The position numbers and the translations under genes were made by a program. A DNA stretch of 47,404 nt from a virus, in IMG/VR virus record IMGVR_UViG_3300037488_001785, positions 1 through 47,404 of that record; one strand, given 5' to 3'. Each line of letters opens with the position of its first letter. The first letter of the stretch is position 1. Positions 21,758 through 29,071 of this stretch are shown here, one piece after another. The notes below the pieces were generated by a model. It made no database searches. It saw nothing but the letters and a program-made list of their open reading frames with translations, and was not told the origin of the DNA.

Positions 21758-22801
21758 CTATGTCCAAGTCCAGTGGACGAGAAACTTGCCGTTGAGCCGA
21801 AGTTCAGTGACACCGTAGATCGTGAACCCGACCCCTGGCGTCGGGATGCTGCACGGGAGCGCGATTGCCATCGGAGCCATCATGTGCTCGTACCCGTTGT
21901 GCGACGCGGTCGAGTCTACCATGAAGAACGCTTGGACGTGGCTCGTTGTGAGAATCTCCGCCTCGCCCGTGATCGCTATGGACGCGATGTTCGTGCCGAT
22001 GGGGATGAAGTAGGTCGTCGTGGCAAGAGCGGCCTGTGCCACGGCGCTCGCGTTCGCGTAGGTGCAGCTAACGCCGGGGACGACGCTGAGGATCGTGAAA
22101 AGGCCGTTGTTACCCGCAGAGGTCGCGCCAGCGATGCGGATGTAGTGTCCCACGTCGCGCGTCGCGAAGGCGCCCGCGACAGATAGCGTCTGGGTCGGGC
22201 CAGCCGAGAAGCTGTCCGTGACGAGCATGGCCGTCGGCGTCCCCCAGTCGATCTCCGCCGAGCCTGCGTGGACGACGGACACCTTCGTCCACGCCGTGTT
22301 CGCGGCGGCCGTCTTGATCCAAACCTCGCCCGCCGTGCCGTTTTTGCGGTGGTAGGTCGAGCCTGCGTTAGCGACGACGCCCGACCCCGCCGAAGGATCT
22401 GCGGTCCCTGCGAACACGCCCACCGTCAGCGCGGGCTGCGTCAGCGTGAGCACCGGCCCGTCAGCAATCGCCGCCGTGTTCGTCGCGGTCCGCGTCGTCT
22501 CCAGCACGACGCCGCCGGGCACGGCTCCGGCGCCCGTCCCGCCCGTCCCGCCGCCCGTGATGACCACGTTGCCGCCCGCGAGCGCGGCGGCTGTCGTACC
22601 GGCCGCGCCGCCCGTGACGCGGGTTGCGCCGCCTGCTCCGGTCCCTGCGGGCGTCGCCGCGCCGCCGACAACTGTGAGGTCGTTGCCTGGTGCGTTGACA
22701 CCCGTCACGGTCTCCGCGAGCACGCCGCCGACGAGCGCGACGTCTGTGGTCGCGAACTCCGTGACGGTCCCGGTGACGATCTTCAGGGGTTGTTCGGCCA
22801 T
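21758..22801 (-). CDS. Fibre protein paralogous to the giant fibre
   Basis: A 347-residue protein from ATG 22801. The N-terminus MAEQPLKIVTGTVTEF matches the start of the giant fibre, and one shaft module is present (FAGTADPSAGSGVVANAGST...GEVWIKT...AWTKV) after a Gly/Ala/Thr stretch. The C-terminal 180 residues are a distinct beta domain (LSVAGAFATRDVGHYIRIAG ... LRLNGKFLVHWTW). The two proteins likely share the virion docking site but carry different tips. The gene starts 1 base after the stop of the putative wall-active gene. Confidence 0.8.
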   Translation of the reverse strand: MAEQPLKIVTGTVTEFATTDVALVGGVLAETVTGVNAPGNDLTVVGGAATPAGTGAGGATRVTGGAAGTTAAALAGGNVVITGGGTGGTGAGAVPGGVVLETTRTATNTAAIADGPVLTLTQPALTVGVFAGTADPSAGSGVVANAGSTYHRKNGTAGEVWIKTAAANTAWTKVSVVHAGSAEIDWGTPTAMLVTDSFSAGPTQTLSVAGAFATRDVGHYIRIAGATSAGNNGLFTILSVVPGVSCTYANASAVAQAALATTTYFIPIGTNIASIAITGEAEILTTSHVQAFFMVDSTASHNGYEHMMAPMAIALPCSIPTPGVGFTIYGVTELRLNGKFLVHWTWT

Positions 22802-22802
22802 G

Positions 22803-23825
22803 TCACCCGCCTGCCCGATGCAGGAAAACGCCAGTCCCTCCGACAAGTAGAACGGCTCCGCCGACGAGCAAAAGAATCGCTAGCGCGTAGGGTGCGCCCT
22901 CGACCGCGTAAGCGATCATGGAAGCGGCCGTCACTCCGGGGTAGACGTCCTTGACGACCTCGGGCGGCCAGAGCCCGCTGCGTGCGGCGACGAGCATGGT
23001 CCGCTGTCCGCGCGCTACCCAGTTCCCGTAGGTGCTGCTCCCGAGCGCGTTGATCAGCGCCTTGGAGAAGGCCCGGACATCGAGATTCCGGGCGAGCGTG
23101 GCTTCGAGAATCTGCCGAGCCTTGCCGGGGGCGTTGACGCTGAACGCATGGTAGACGCTCATCGCCAGGTCGAGGTACGGGCCGACGTCGCTCATGCTCG
23201 CGGTGCGGAGCCACTCCTTGAGCCGCGCGTTGTCGGCCGAGGCACCGGGGATGTACTTCCGGTAGGCGTCGGCCTCGGAATCGAAGTTCGTGAGGAGCCA
23301 GTCGATCGTCCCTTCGTACTGGCCGGGGTAGGACGTCGGATCAGCGAACGCGCGATGGAAGGCGATGGCCCACCCCTCGGCGCGATCGTACACGGGGCCG
23401 CTCGGCGGCACGACGCCACCGGGGCCGGAAAGCTGCTCGACGATGACGTTGCCGGGGACTACCGAGCCTGCGGAGTTGCGCAGGACGCCGTCGGGGCCGA
23501 CGGTCCATCCGACGGAGGCGAGCTTGTTTCGGAGCGCGAGCACGGCCCCCGTGGTGGACGACTCGAACACGCTGCGCACCATGCCCCAGAGCGGACCCTG
23601 CTTGTCGTTCGCGGGGAACACACCGATGACGTGGAGCGGCCCAGCGGACATGGCCGCGCCGTCGTAGTTCTGGACCGTGCCCCAGTTCGCGGCTTCGAGC
23701 TGAGAGACGAGGTAGAACGCCCGCGCCATGTGCAGGTCGTGCTTCGGCGGAGCCACAGCCGGGCCACCGCGAACAACGAAGCCTGACTTGCTATGGTAGT
23801 GGGTGTATTTGACGCTCTCGCTCAC
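22803..23825 (-). CDS. Putative cell-wall-active protein with C-terminal membrane helix
   Basis: A 340-residue protein from GTG 23825 (GTGA overlap). The N-terminal half (MARAFYLVSQLEAANWGTVQNYDGAAMSAG) looks like a lysozyme-superfamily domain: a helix with Glu, then a Gly-rich beta hairpin. The match is weak and I do not claim a catalytic pair. The C-terminal half is helical (LAMSVYHAFSVNAPGKARQI), and residues about 312-333 form a membrane helix (ALAILLLVGGAVLLVGGTGVF). It may be a virion-associated wall hydrolase that opens the envelope during entry. It stands between the metallopeptidase and fibre genes. Confidence 0.5.
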   Translation of the reverse strand: MSESVKYTHYHSKSGFVVRGGPAVAPPKHDLHMARAFYLVSQLEAANWGTVQNYDGAAMSAGPLHVIGVFPANDKQGPLWGMVRSVFESSTTGAVLALRNKLASVGWTVGPDGVLRNSAGSVVPGNVIVEQLSGPGGVVPPSGPVYDRAEGWAIAFHRAFADPTSYPGQYEGTIDWLLTNFDSEADAYRKYIPGASADNARLKEWLRTASMSDVGPYLDLAMSVYHAFSVNAPGKARQILEATLARNLDVRAFSKALINALGSSTYGNWVARGQRTMLVAARSGLWPPEVVKDVYPGVTAASMIAYAVEGAPYALAILLLVGGAVLLVGGTGVFLHRAGG

Positions 23826-24496
23826 TTCAGACCCCCCGGACGAGGCGACACGCCGTTGCAGGCCACACACTGCACGAATCCGATTTTCGGATCGTACTGG
23901 ATGACGTGGTTGAAGGTCCGACGTGCGATCTCATCCGCCCGCCGTTCTCGCTCCCGAGGGATACCCGAGCCGACCCGGCGTGTCAATCCCTCAACGGGAA
24001 AACGGAAGTCGATCGCGTGACCTAGCTCGTGGAACATCAGCCCGAGGAGGTGCTTGCGGGTGAGCCCAGCCGCCCGAGGCGCGAAGGTGATCGCGAGCGA
24101 ATCGTCGGGAAACTGCTGGCAGTAGGCGTAGTGCCTGCCGCTGTCCCCCGCGTCCTCGTTGACGTTGAAGCCGACGTGCCCGAGGTCGGGGAACTTCCGC
24201 TGGGCCTTTTTCAGACACTCCGCGAAGGTTCGAGGCAGCACCGACAGGTCGGCCTTGTTCGGCATCAAGGAGAACCCGACGATCTTCGGGTTCTGCACGA
24301 GACACCGCGTGCGACGACCGCGTGAGGTGCGTCTGCGTGAGGTGCGTCTGCGTGAGGTGCGTCTGCGTGAGGTGCGCCTCGATGAAGCGCGGCGGGGCGC
24401 TGGCGTACGCTTCACCCTCAGCCCGGCGGGCAGCGAGAGCTGGTCCATCGCGCTGTCGTCGGAGTCGTCGATCGGGCCAAGGAAGCCTCCGGCCAT
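23822..24496 (-). CDS. HELGH zinc metallopeptidase with RRTSR-repeat tail
   Basis: A 224-residue protein. Residues 17-30 (MDQLSLPAGLRVKR) resemble the start of the next gene's product (LDQFSLPKGMKAR). Residues 35-64 consist of RRTSR repeats, coded by 15-bp DNA repeats. The catalytic domain has HELGH (156-160) and, 22 residues later, ERERRADEIA (182-191), an arrangement like ImmA/IrrE-type or minigluzincin peptidases (HExxH, then E-x-x-A-D). It should be a zinc protease. A basic R/T/S tail suggests DNA binding or that it is itself a kinase target. Two C-terminal cysteines (CVAC) may bind another metal. It overlaps the gene at 22803 by GTGA. Confidence 0.8.
   Translation of the reverse strand: MAGGFLGPIDDSDDSAMDQLSLPAGLRVKRTPAPRRASSRRTSRRRTSRRRTSRRRTSRGRRTRCLVQNPKIVGFSLMPNKADLSVLPRTFAECLKKAQRKFPDLGHVGFNVNEDAGDSGRHYAYCQQFPDDSLAITFAPRAAGLTRKHLLGLMFHELGHAIDFRFPVEGLTRRVGSGIPRERERRADEIARRTFNHVIQYDPKIGFVQCVACNGVSPRPGGLK
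24312..24386 (-). repeat. 15-bp tandem repeat coding RRTSR
   Basis: Three perfect units of gtgcgtctgcgtgag at 24327-24371, flanked by degenerate units on both sides. The 15-bp period equals five codons, so the repeat number can change without breaking the frame. Confidence 0.9.
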
Positions 24497-24538
24497 GATT
24501 TTCCTACGTTCTCGTCAATGTGTTGTTGGGGCTCGAAG

Positions 24539-26323
24539 CTAGTAGCGGCGGCGGTTCGCGGCGAGGGGGACTTTCTTCGCCTCGCGGCGCGCGTACTCGA
24601 TCCCCTGTTGAACGCTGCGGAAGCCGAGATCACTCTTGACCGCGACGAACTTGTCACCGCGCCAAGCGAGCGCGAAATTCCCCGGATGGGCGTCCGCCAG
24701 GTAGGTGATGCCGTTCCGCTTGCACCACAAGTGCCCTTTGTAGAGGGGTAGGCCGTATTCCTCGTTCGCGCTGAGAATCTCCGACCATTCAATCGCGGGC
24801 GCCATCATCAGGAGGACCATTTTGACCGACTGATGGTACGCATCGGAGAGCGCTTGTCTCGCGCGGGCGGCACTCCCGAAATGCGGGGTCGTCAGCGCAA
24901 CCATCGGCTCGATGTTCTTGCCTTCGGCATAGTCCAGGTACGTCACCACGGTCTCTGTGATGACCCCGTACGCGGTGCTCACCGGATGCAACATCAAAGT
25001 CGGGTCGCCCGTCTGGATGACATCGAAAGGTAGCTCCATTCGGAAGACGTCATAGACGTGGATGAGTCCGTCGAGGGGGTGACGCTCCTTCGCGATCAGG
25101 TTGAGGACGTACAGATCCGCCGCATCCACCGTCAGCTTGAGCACCTTCGACGGGTCCGGCAGGGAGAACGCCGTCCCGAAATTGCCGCAGCCGATCTGCC
25201 GCTCCGCAAAGGTGCCGTCGCGGACCTCAGCCTCAATGCCCAAGCGCTTCGACGTAACCGGGAAGAGCTTCAACACCTCCGCCCACGCCTCACCGACGAC
25301 GTGTACGTCGTCGGTGCTGTCGGTGTAGCCGCCACGCAAACCGAGCGGGGCTTCCGTCGGAGCCCCCGGCATCGCCGCGAACTTCGCAAACTCCACGGGG
25401 AGCTTGGACAGGTCCGACATCTGCTCCTCCCGAGGCGGGAGCGGTACGATCCTCCGAGGCTGCGCACCCGCTATGCCGAAAGCCGGTCGCACAGCCCCAG
25501 CGGGGCGCGGAACTACGACCGGCTCCAGCGCGGCCACATCGACGCCGAGTTCGATGAGCTTCCGGCGAAGTTCGGCCAAGAAGCGCCGGGCGTCGTTGTC
25601 GTAACGCCCGAGGATGTTGCGGGCGACGTCAACAGCGGCAACGGCGATACGGTAGCCTCCGTCGCGGTGGATAGCCTTCGCAGTGACCTGTGCGGACTCC
25701 AGAGCTTGCCGGTCGTAGTGACCCGTGCGCTCCCACTGGGAGCCTATCGCGTAGACACTCTTCGCCACATCGAGCGCAGCCGCGTCGTGCGCGACTGTGT
25801 CTCGCGACGCAGCGGCATGGCGAACCGGGGCCGGAACCACCGGACCGACGGCACGGGCGGGAGCCGGAGGGGCGGGCTCGTCCACAGGCCGCGCTTGCGG
25901 ACCACCGAAGGGGCGGGTGTCCGACATATCCGGCTCGGCGTCGAGCGCCACGGGCGCCACGGGGCGCTCAGGGGGCGCGGGGCGCGGGATCGGCACCCGA
26001 CGAGCTTCCGCCGGTTGACGCGGCTCGGGCGCCGCCTGCCGAACGGGCGCCGCCTGCACCGGACGGGACGTCTTGCGGGCCGAAGTCTTGCGGGCCGAAG
26101 TCTTGCGGGCCGAAGTCTTGCGGGCCGAAGTCTTGCGGGCCGAAGCACGACGGGTCGGAGCCGGGGCCGGAGCGGCTTCCGCCTGCCCCCGCCCCTTGGC
26201 CCTCGCAACCAGCCTGGCTTTCATCCCCTTGGGGAGCGAAAACTGGTCGAGAAAGCTGAGGTCGTCCCCTTTACTACCCGGCGGAGGGGAGAAGAAGTTC
26301 TGGGAGTTGGGTCGGATGGTCAT
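24539..26323 (-). CDS. Protein-kinase-like protein A with ARKTS-repeat tail
   Basis: A 594-residue protein. Residues 23-36 carry FLDQFSLPKGMKAR. Residues about 60-85 are five tandem ARKTS units. A long Pro/Arg/Ala linker follows, then a helical region (about 170-250). The C-terminal 225 residues look like an atypical kinase: Gly-rich loop IGCGNFGTAF (about 375), VLKLT with the ATP-binding Lys (about 392), DAHPGNFAL (catalytic Asp and metal-binding Asn, about 543) and SDLG in place of DFG (about 563). This resembles APH/HipA-like folds. Substrate unknown; the protein's own RKTS repeats are plausible sites. It is paralogous to kinase B next to it. Confidence 0.7.
   Translation of the reverse strand: MTIRPNSQNFFSPPPGSKGDDLSFLDQFSLPKGMKARLVARAKGRGQAEAAPAPAPTRRASARKTSARKTSARKTSARKTSARKTSRPVQAAPVRQAAPEPRQPAEARRVPIPRPAPPERPVAPVALDAEPDMSDTRPFGGPQARPVDEPAPPAPARAVGPVVPAPVRHAAASRDTVAHDAAALDVAKSVYAIGSQWERTGHYDRQALESAQVTAKAIHRDGGYRIAVAAVDVARNILGRYDNDARRFLAELRRKLIELGVDVAALEPVVVPRPAGAVRPAFGIAGAQPRRIVPLPPREEQMSDLSKLPVEFAKFAAMPGAPTEAPLGLRGGYTDSTDDVHVVGEAWAEVLKLFPVTSKRLGIEAEVRDGTFAERQIGCGNFGTAFSLPDPSKVLKLTVDAADLYVLNLIAKERHPLDGLIHVYDVFRMELPFDVIQTGDPTLMLHPVSTAYGVITETVVTYLDYAEGKNIEPMVALTTPHFGSAARARQALSDAYHQSVKMVLLMMAPAIEWSEILSANEEYGLPLYKGHLWCKRNGITYLADAHPGNFALAWRGDKFVAVKSDLGFRSVQQGIEYARREAKKVPLAANRRRY
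26070..26144 (-). repeat. 15-bp tandem repeat coding ARKTS (five perfect units)
   Basis: Five identical units of gtcttgcgggccgaa in a row. On the minus strand each codes A-R-K-T-S. Perfect identity shows recent expansion or active homogenisation, and the number may vary between relatives. Confidence 0.95.
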
Positions 26324-26338
26324 CGTTTTCCCTAGCTT

Positions 26339-27796
26339 TCAGGACCGTCGATCTTGCCCCGGCCGGAGGTTCGCCGCAAGCGGAAGGCGCGCGGCTTGAC
26401 GAGAAGCGTGCTTGTAACCAGAAATGCGCCCGACGTCCTGCACGCTGTGGTGACCGAGGTCACTTTTCACGCACACGAACTTGCCGTCTCGCCAAGTGAT
26501 AGCGAAATTCCCGTGATGCACATCGGCTCCGAACAGTATTCCGTTCGCAGCGCACCAGGCAACCCCGAAACGAAAATCCTGCTCGACAGGGGAGGCTGTC
26601 AGCCCCTCCGAGGCGCGGCGCAGGAGGTTCTCCTCCACCGACTCTTCGTTGTTCTCTACCTCAAAGAGATAGTCCAACGCCGAGAGGAGGGTTTCCTCGA
26701 AGAGCCGATCGGCTTCTGCCTCGCTGACGCCGGATGCCGCCACGGCCTCCTTGATGAGAAGCTCTTTCGTGGAAAAAACATCGCCTTCGGAATGGTCGGC
26801 GAGGGTGAGCACTTTCTCCGTGACCATGCCGTAGACCACATCGACAAGGGGGCTGAGGCGCGTCTTGACCGCGAAGGGGAGCTGGATGCGGAACACCGTG
26901 TAGGTGCGGATGAGGCCAGGGATGGCGGCTTTCGCCTCCGCGAGCTTCATCGCGACGTAGGCGTCTTCGGGGTCCGCTGTGACCTTGAGCACATACATAG
27001 GATCTGGCAGCTCGAACGCCGCAGCGTACCCGCCGCTCCCGAGCCAGTCGTGCTTGAGGCTCCCGTCTCGGACCCTCTCCGCGATCCCCAGCCGCCCGAC
27101 CACGCGAGGGACGAAGCGGAGCAGTTCGATCCAACCCTCGCCGCCGGGCTCGTCGTCGCTAAGGCGGGGAGGGTGCGTTGGCGGGCTGCCCACCGACGCC
27201 GCTGCGTCCTTCGATGGAGCTAGAAGACCTTGCAACCTTCGCTCCATCGGGAGCCCTTCTAGGGCTTCCCGCTTCGCCGTCGCCGTCGCCAACCGACGGG
27301 CAGGTTGTTTCTCCGCGTCTGCGCTGTACTTGCCTTCTGCGAGGCGGATCTTCCTGCGGGCGGCGGCGGCAAAATCTCGGACGTTGCTGAGAGCGGCGCT
27401 ATCGACGCGAATCCGAAAATAGTCCGCTGCCGTGGCCGCAGCTTTGTGTGCGGCGAACGCCGCGACAGCGGCCAGCGGGGCCACATCTCCGCGAGCGTTC
27501 TCCGCCCCGATCGCCGCCTTCTCGACCGCGTCCCGAGCCTCCTCCAGACGCTTGTATATCCAAGGCGTGCGGGGGGCGGCAACCCACTCGTCGCAGACCG
27601 CGAGAGCGGCCTGTGCGACCGCGAGCGCAGCGAGAGCAGCCTCGGGCGGAGGCGCGGCGCCTTGCCTGGAAGTCTTGCGCCTCTCGACGACCTTTTTCGC
27701 GCGCTTCAACCCCGGAGGGGATGGCAACCGGCGAGCGGCTACCGCCTCGTCTTCGGGTGGATCGAAAAGATCGAGCAGGTTGCGAGGTGGCTTCAT
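26339..27796 (-). CDS. Protein-kinase-like protein B
   Basis: A 485-residue protein from ATG 27796 (ATGA overlap). An N-terminal peptide (RRLPSPPGLKRAKKVVERRKTSRQ, residues about 22-45) shares the P-x-G-L-K/R and R-K-T-S-R elements with its neighbours. A helical region (50-190) precedes the kinase-like domain: GSGGYAAAF (about 250), VLKVT (about 268), ADVHHGNFAITW (about 422) and KSDLGHHS (about 443). The core aligns with kinase A (RDGSLKHDWLGSGG versus RDGTFAERQIGCGN), so the two are paralogues. All key residues of the HxDxxxxN/DFG set are present except the usual His before Asp. Confidence 0.7.
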   Translation of the reverse strand: MKPPRNLLDLFDPPEDEAVAARRLPSPPGLKRAKKVVERRKTSRQGAAPPPEAALAALAVAQAALAVCDEWVAAPRTPWIYKRLEEARDAVEKAAIGAENARGDVAPLAAVAAFAAHKAAATAADYFRIRVDSAALSNVRDFAAAARRKIRLAEGKYSADAEKQPARRLATATAKREALEGLPMERRLQGLLAPSKDAAASVGSPPTHPPRLSDDEPGGEGWIELLRFVPRVVGRLGIAERVRDGSLKHDWLGSGGYAAAFELPDPMYVLKVTADPEDAYVAMKLAEAKAAIPGLIRTYTVFRIQLPFAVKTRLSPLVDVVYGMVTEKVLTLADHSEGDVFSTKELLIKEAVAASGVSEAEADRLFEETLLSALDYLFEVENNEESVEENLLRRASEGLTASPVEQDFRFGVAWCAANGILFGADVHHGNFAITWRDGKFVCVKSDLGHHSVQDVGRISGYKHASRQAARLPLAANLRPGQDRRS

Positions 27797-28575
27797 GGGG
27801 CTTCATGGGGCGGAGCGTCGAGGAACACCGCCATGTCGAAGGACTCCCCCGGCAGGAGGTCGAAGAAGCCCGCCTGATCCAGAACCGCGCGACCCTCGTG
27901 CGTCGAGAGCTGTAGGTCGATCGCGCCCGCGTCCGTGCTGAGCGCCGTGTGCAGATGGTAGACCAGATCCGTCCACGTTGCAGGCTTCGTCCCGCCGCGC
28001 TGGACGGCCTGAAGCTCATCTCGGACCCTGTCGAGGAAATCGGGCGAAGACACCTCGTACAAGTGCTCGTTCGCCTCGTCGTCGCCTTGCGGGCGGCGGA
28101 TCTCAATCGCCTCGAACTCGTCCTGCTCTGCGGGGGTCAAAACATCGGCAGATGTTTGCATCTGCTGCGAAGATTGCGCGGGCGAAAGCTCGACCTCAGC
28201 AGAGCGCTTCTCGGAGTAGAACTTCTTCGCCTCCGTAAGCGTGAGAGGTGCAAACTCCAGGGGCTTCTCCTCGAAAACACCGTCCGCTTGGTTCTGCCCC
28301 CAGTGCGCCTTCTCGACCTCGCGCAGAGGGGTGTCGGCGTTCCCGTACGCCTCGTAGTGCAGGTCGAGCGCAGCGGGGCCGGGCTTACACACAGCGGCGG
28401 CGACTGCGCCCTGTCGGATGCCTTCCGCGTAGACGAAAGACTCGATCTTCCCCAGGTTCCGAAGCACGTCTGAGAGGACTGACGCATCAGCCCCCGACTG
28501 CGCCAGGCGCAGGTACAGCTCGGTGCGCAGGACGAGGTAGCGACGTTCATCTTCGACCAGACGGAAGCGGATCAA
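27793..28575 (-). CDS. Hypothetical protein (TTG start)
   Basis: A 260-residue acidic protein. The start is TTG at 28575, supported by a strong GGAGGTG site 4 bases upstream and by overlap with the previous stop (TTGA). The N-terminal half is helical (LRTELYLRLAQSGADASVLSDVLRNL). The middle is low in complexity (Gln/Glu/Asp), and the C-terminal part reads SPDFLDRVRDELQAVQRGG. It lies between the 152-residue gene and kinase B and may work with them, for example as a partner or substrate. No family recognised. Confidence 0.65.
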   Translation of the reverse strand: MIRFRLVEDERRYLVLRTELYLRLAQSGADASVLSDVLRNLGKIESFVYAEGIRQGAVAAAVCKPGPAALDLHYEAYGNADTPLREVEKAHWGQNQADGVFEEKPLEFAPLTLTEAKKFYSEKRSAEVELSPAQSSQQMQTSADVLTPAEQDEFEAIEIRRPQGDDEANEHLYEVSSPDFLDRVRDELQAVQRGGTKPATWTDLVYHLHTALSTDAGAIDLQLSTHEGRAVLDQAGFFDLLPGESFDMAVFLDAPPHEAP

Positions 28576-29030
28576 GCGACACCTCCAGGTGCGTTGAACT
28601 TCGGCGCGTCCGTGTCTCCGTTGAGAACCTGGACCGCCTCGCCGATCAGGGAAGCCGTCACCGATTCGGTCATCGACTCGATGTCGTTGATCCCCGACCC
28701 CTCAGCATACAACCGCAGGGTCGCCAGAACGACGCTGCGGACCTCTTTCAGATCGAGGCTAGTCGCGTAGGTGGTGCGCGTGGCCGTGTCCACGGTCACG
28801 CAATCCGGGTAGTCTTGGAGATCGAAACCCTCCGCTCCGAGATTGACCTCGAAGCACCCGAGGGCGATGAGCAGAACGCCGCACGTCGCCCGCGACTCCA
28901 CGGTGCTCGGCAGAGCCCCTCGGGATGCGACCTCCGACGAGAGGGTCAGGTCACCATCGTCGGACTTCCGGTAGAGAATGGTGATCCGCAGATCGGTCGC
29001 TTCTGGAGTCGGCTGCATCTGGATTTGCAT
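28572..29030 (-). CDS. Hypothetical protein, first gene of the kinase cluster
   Basis: A 152-residue protein, MQIQMQPTPEATDLRITIL. A beta-rich N-terminal half (LRITILYRKSDDGDLTLSSEV) precedes a helix SLDLKEVRSVVLATLRLYAEG. It leads the minus-strand run of overlapping or closely spaced genes down to 22803. A TTGCGT/N17/TACTCT promoter ends 6 bases before its ATG, so this promoter probably drives the kinase, peptidase and wall-active genes. Function unknown. Confidence 0.65.
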   Translation of the reverse strand: MQIQMQPTPEATDLRITILYRKSDDGDLTLSSEVASRGALPSTVESRATCGVLLIALGCFEVNLGAEGFDLQDYPDCVTVDTATRTTYATSLDLKEVRSVVLATLRLYAEGSGINDIESMTESVTASLIGEAVQVLNGDTDAPKFNAPGGVA

Positions 29031-29036
29031 GGCCCG

Positions 29037-29065
29037 AGAGTAGGTACGATTGTCTGACGACGCAA
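29037..29065 (-). promoter_or_regulatory. Promoter of the kinase-peptidase cluster (likely leaderless)
   Basis: On the minus strand: -35 TTGCGT (29065-29060), 17-base spacer, -10 TACTCT (29042-29037), then 6 bases to ATG 29030. Confidence 0.6.
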
Positions 29066-29071
29066 GCGGCG

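Noticed and set aside
22268-22954. A 228-residue plus-strand frame opposite the second fibre gene
   Set aside because: Low-complexity Arg-rich shadow of the fibre coding strand, with no start signal.
24312-26144. CRISPR-like arrays
   Set aside because: The units are 15 bases, directly adjacent with no spacers, and in frame within coding genes.
25058-26335. A 425-residue plus-strand frame opposite kinase A
   Set aside because: Arg/Gly-rich shadow. The minus frame carries kinase motifs and is kept.
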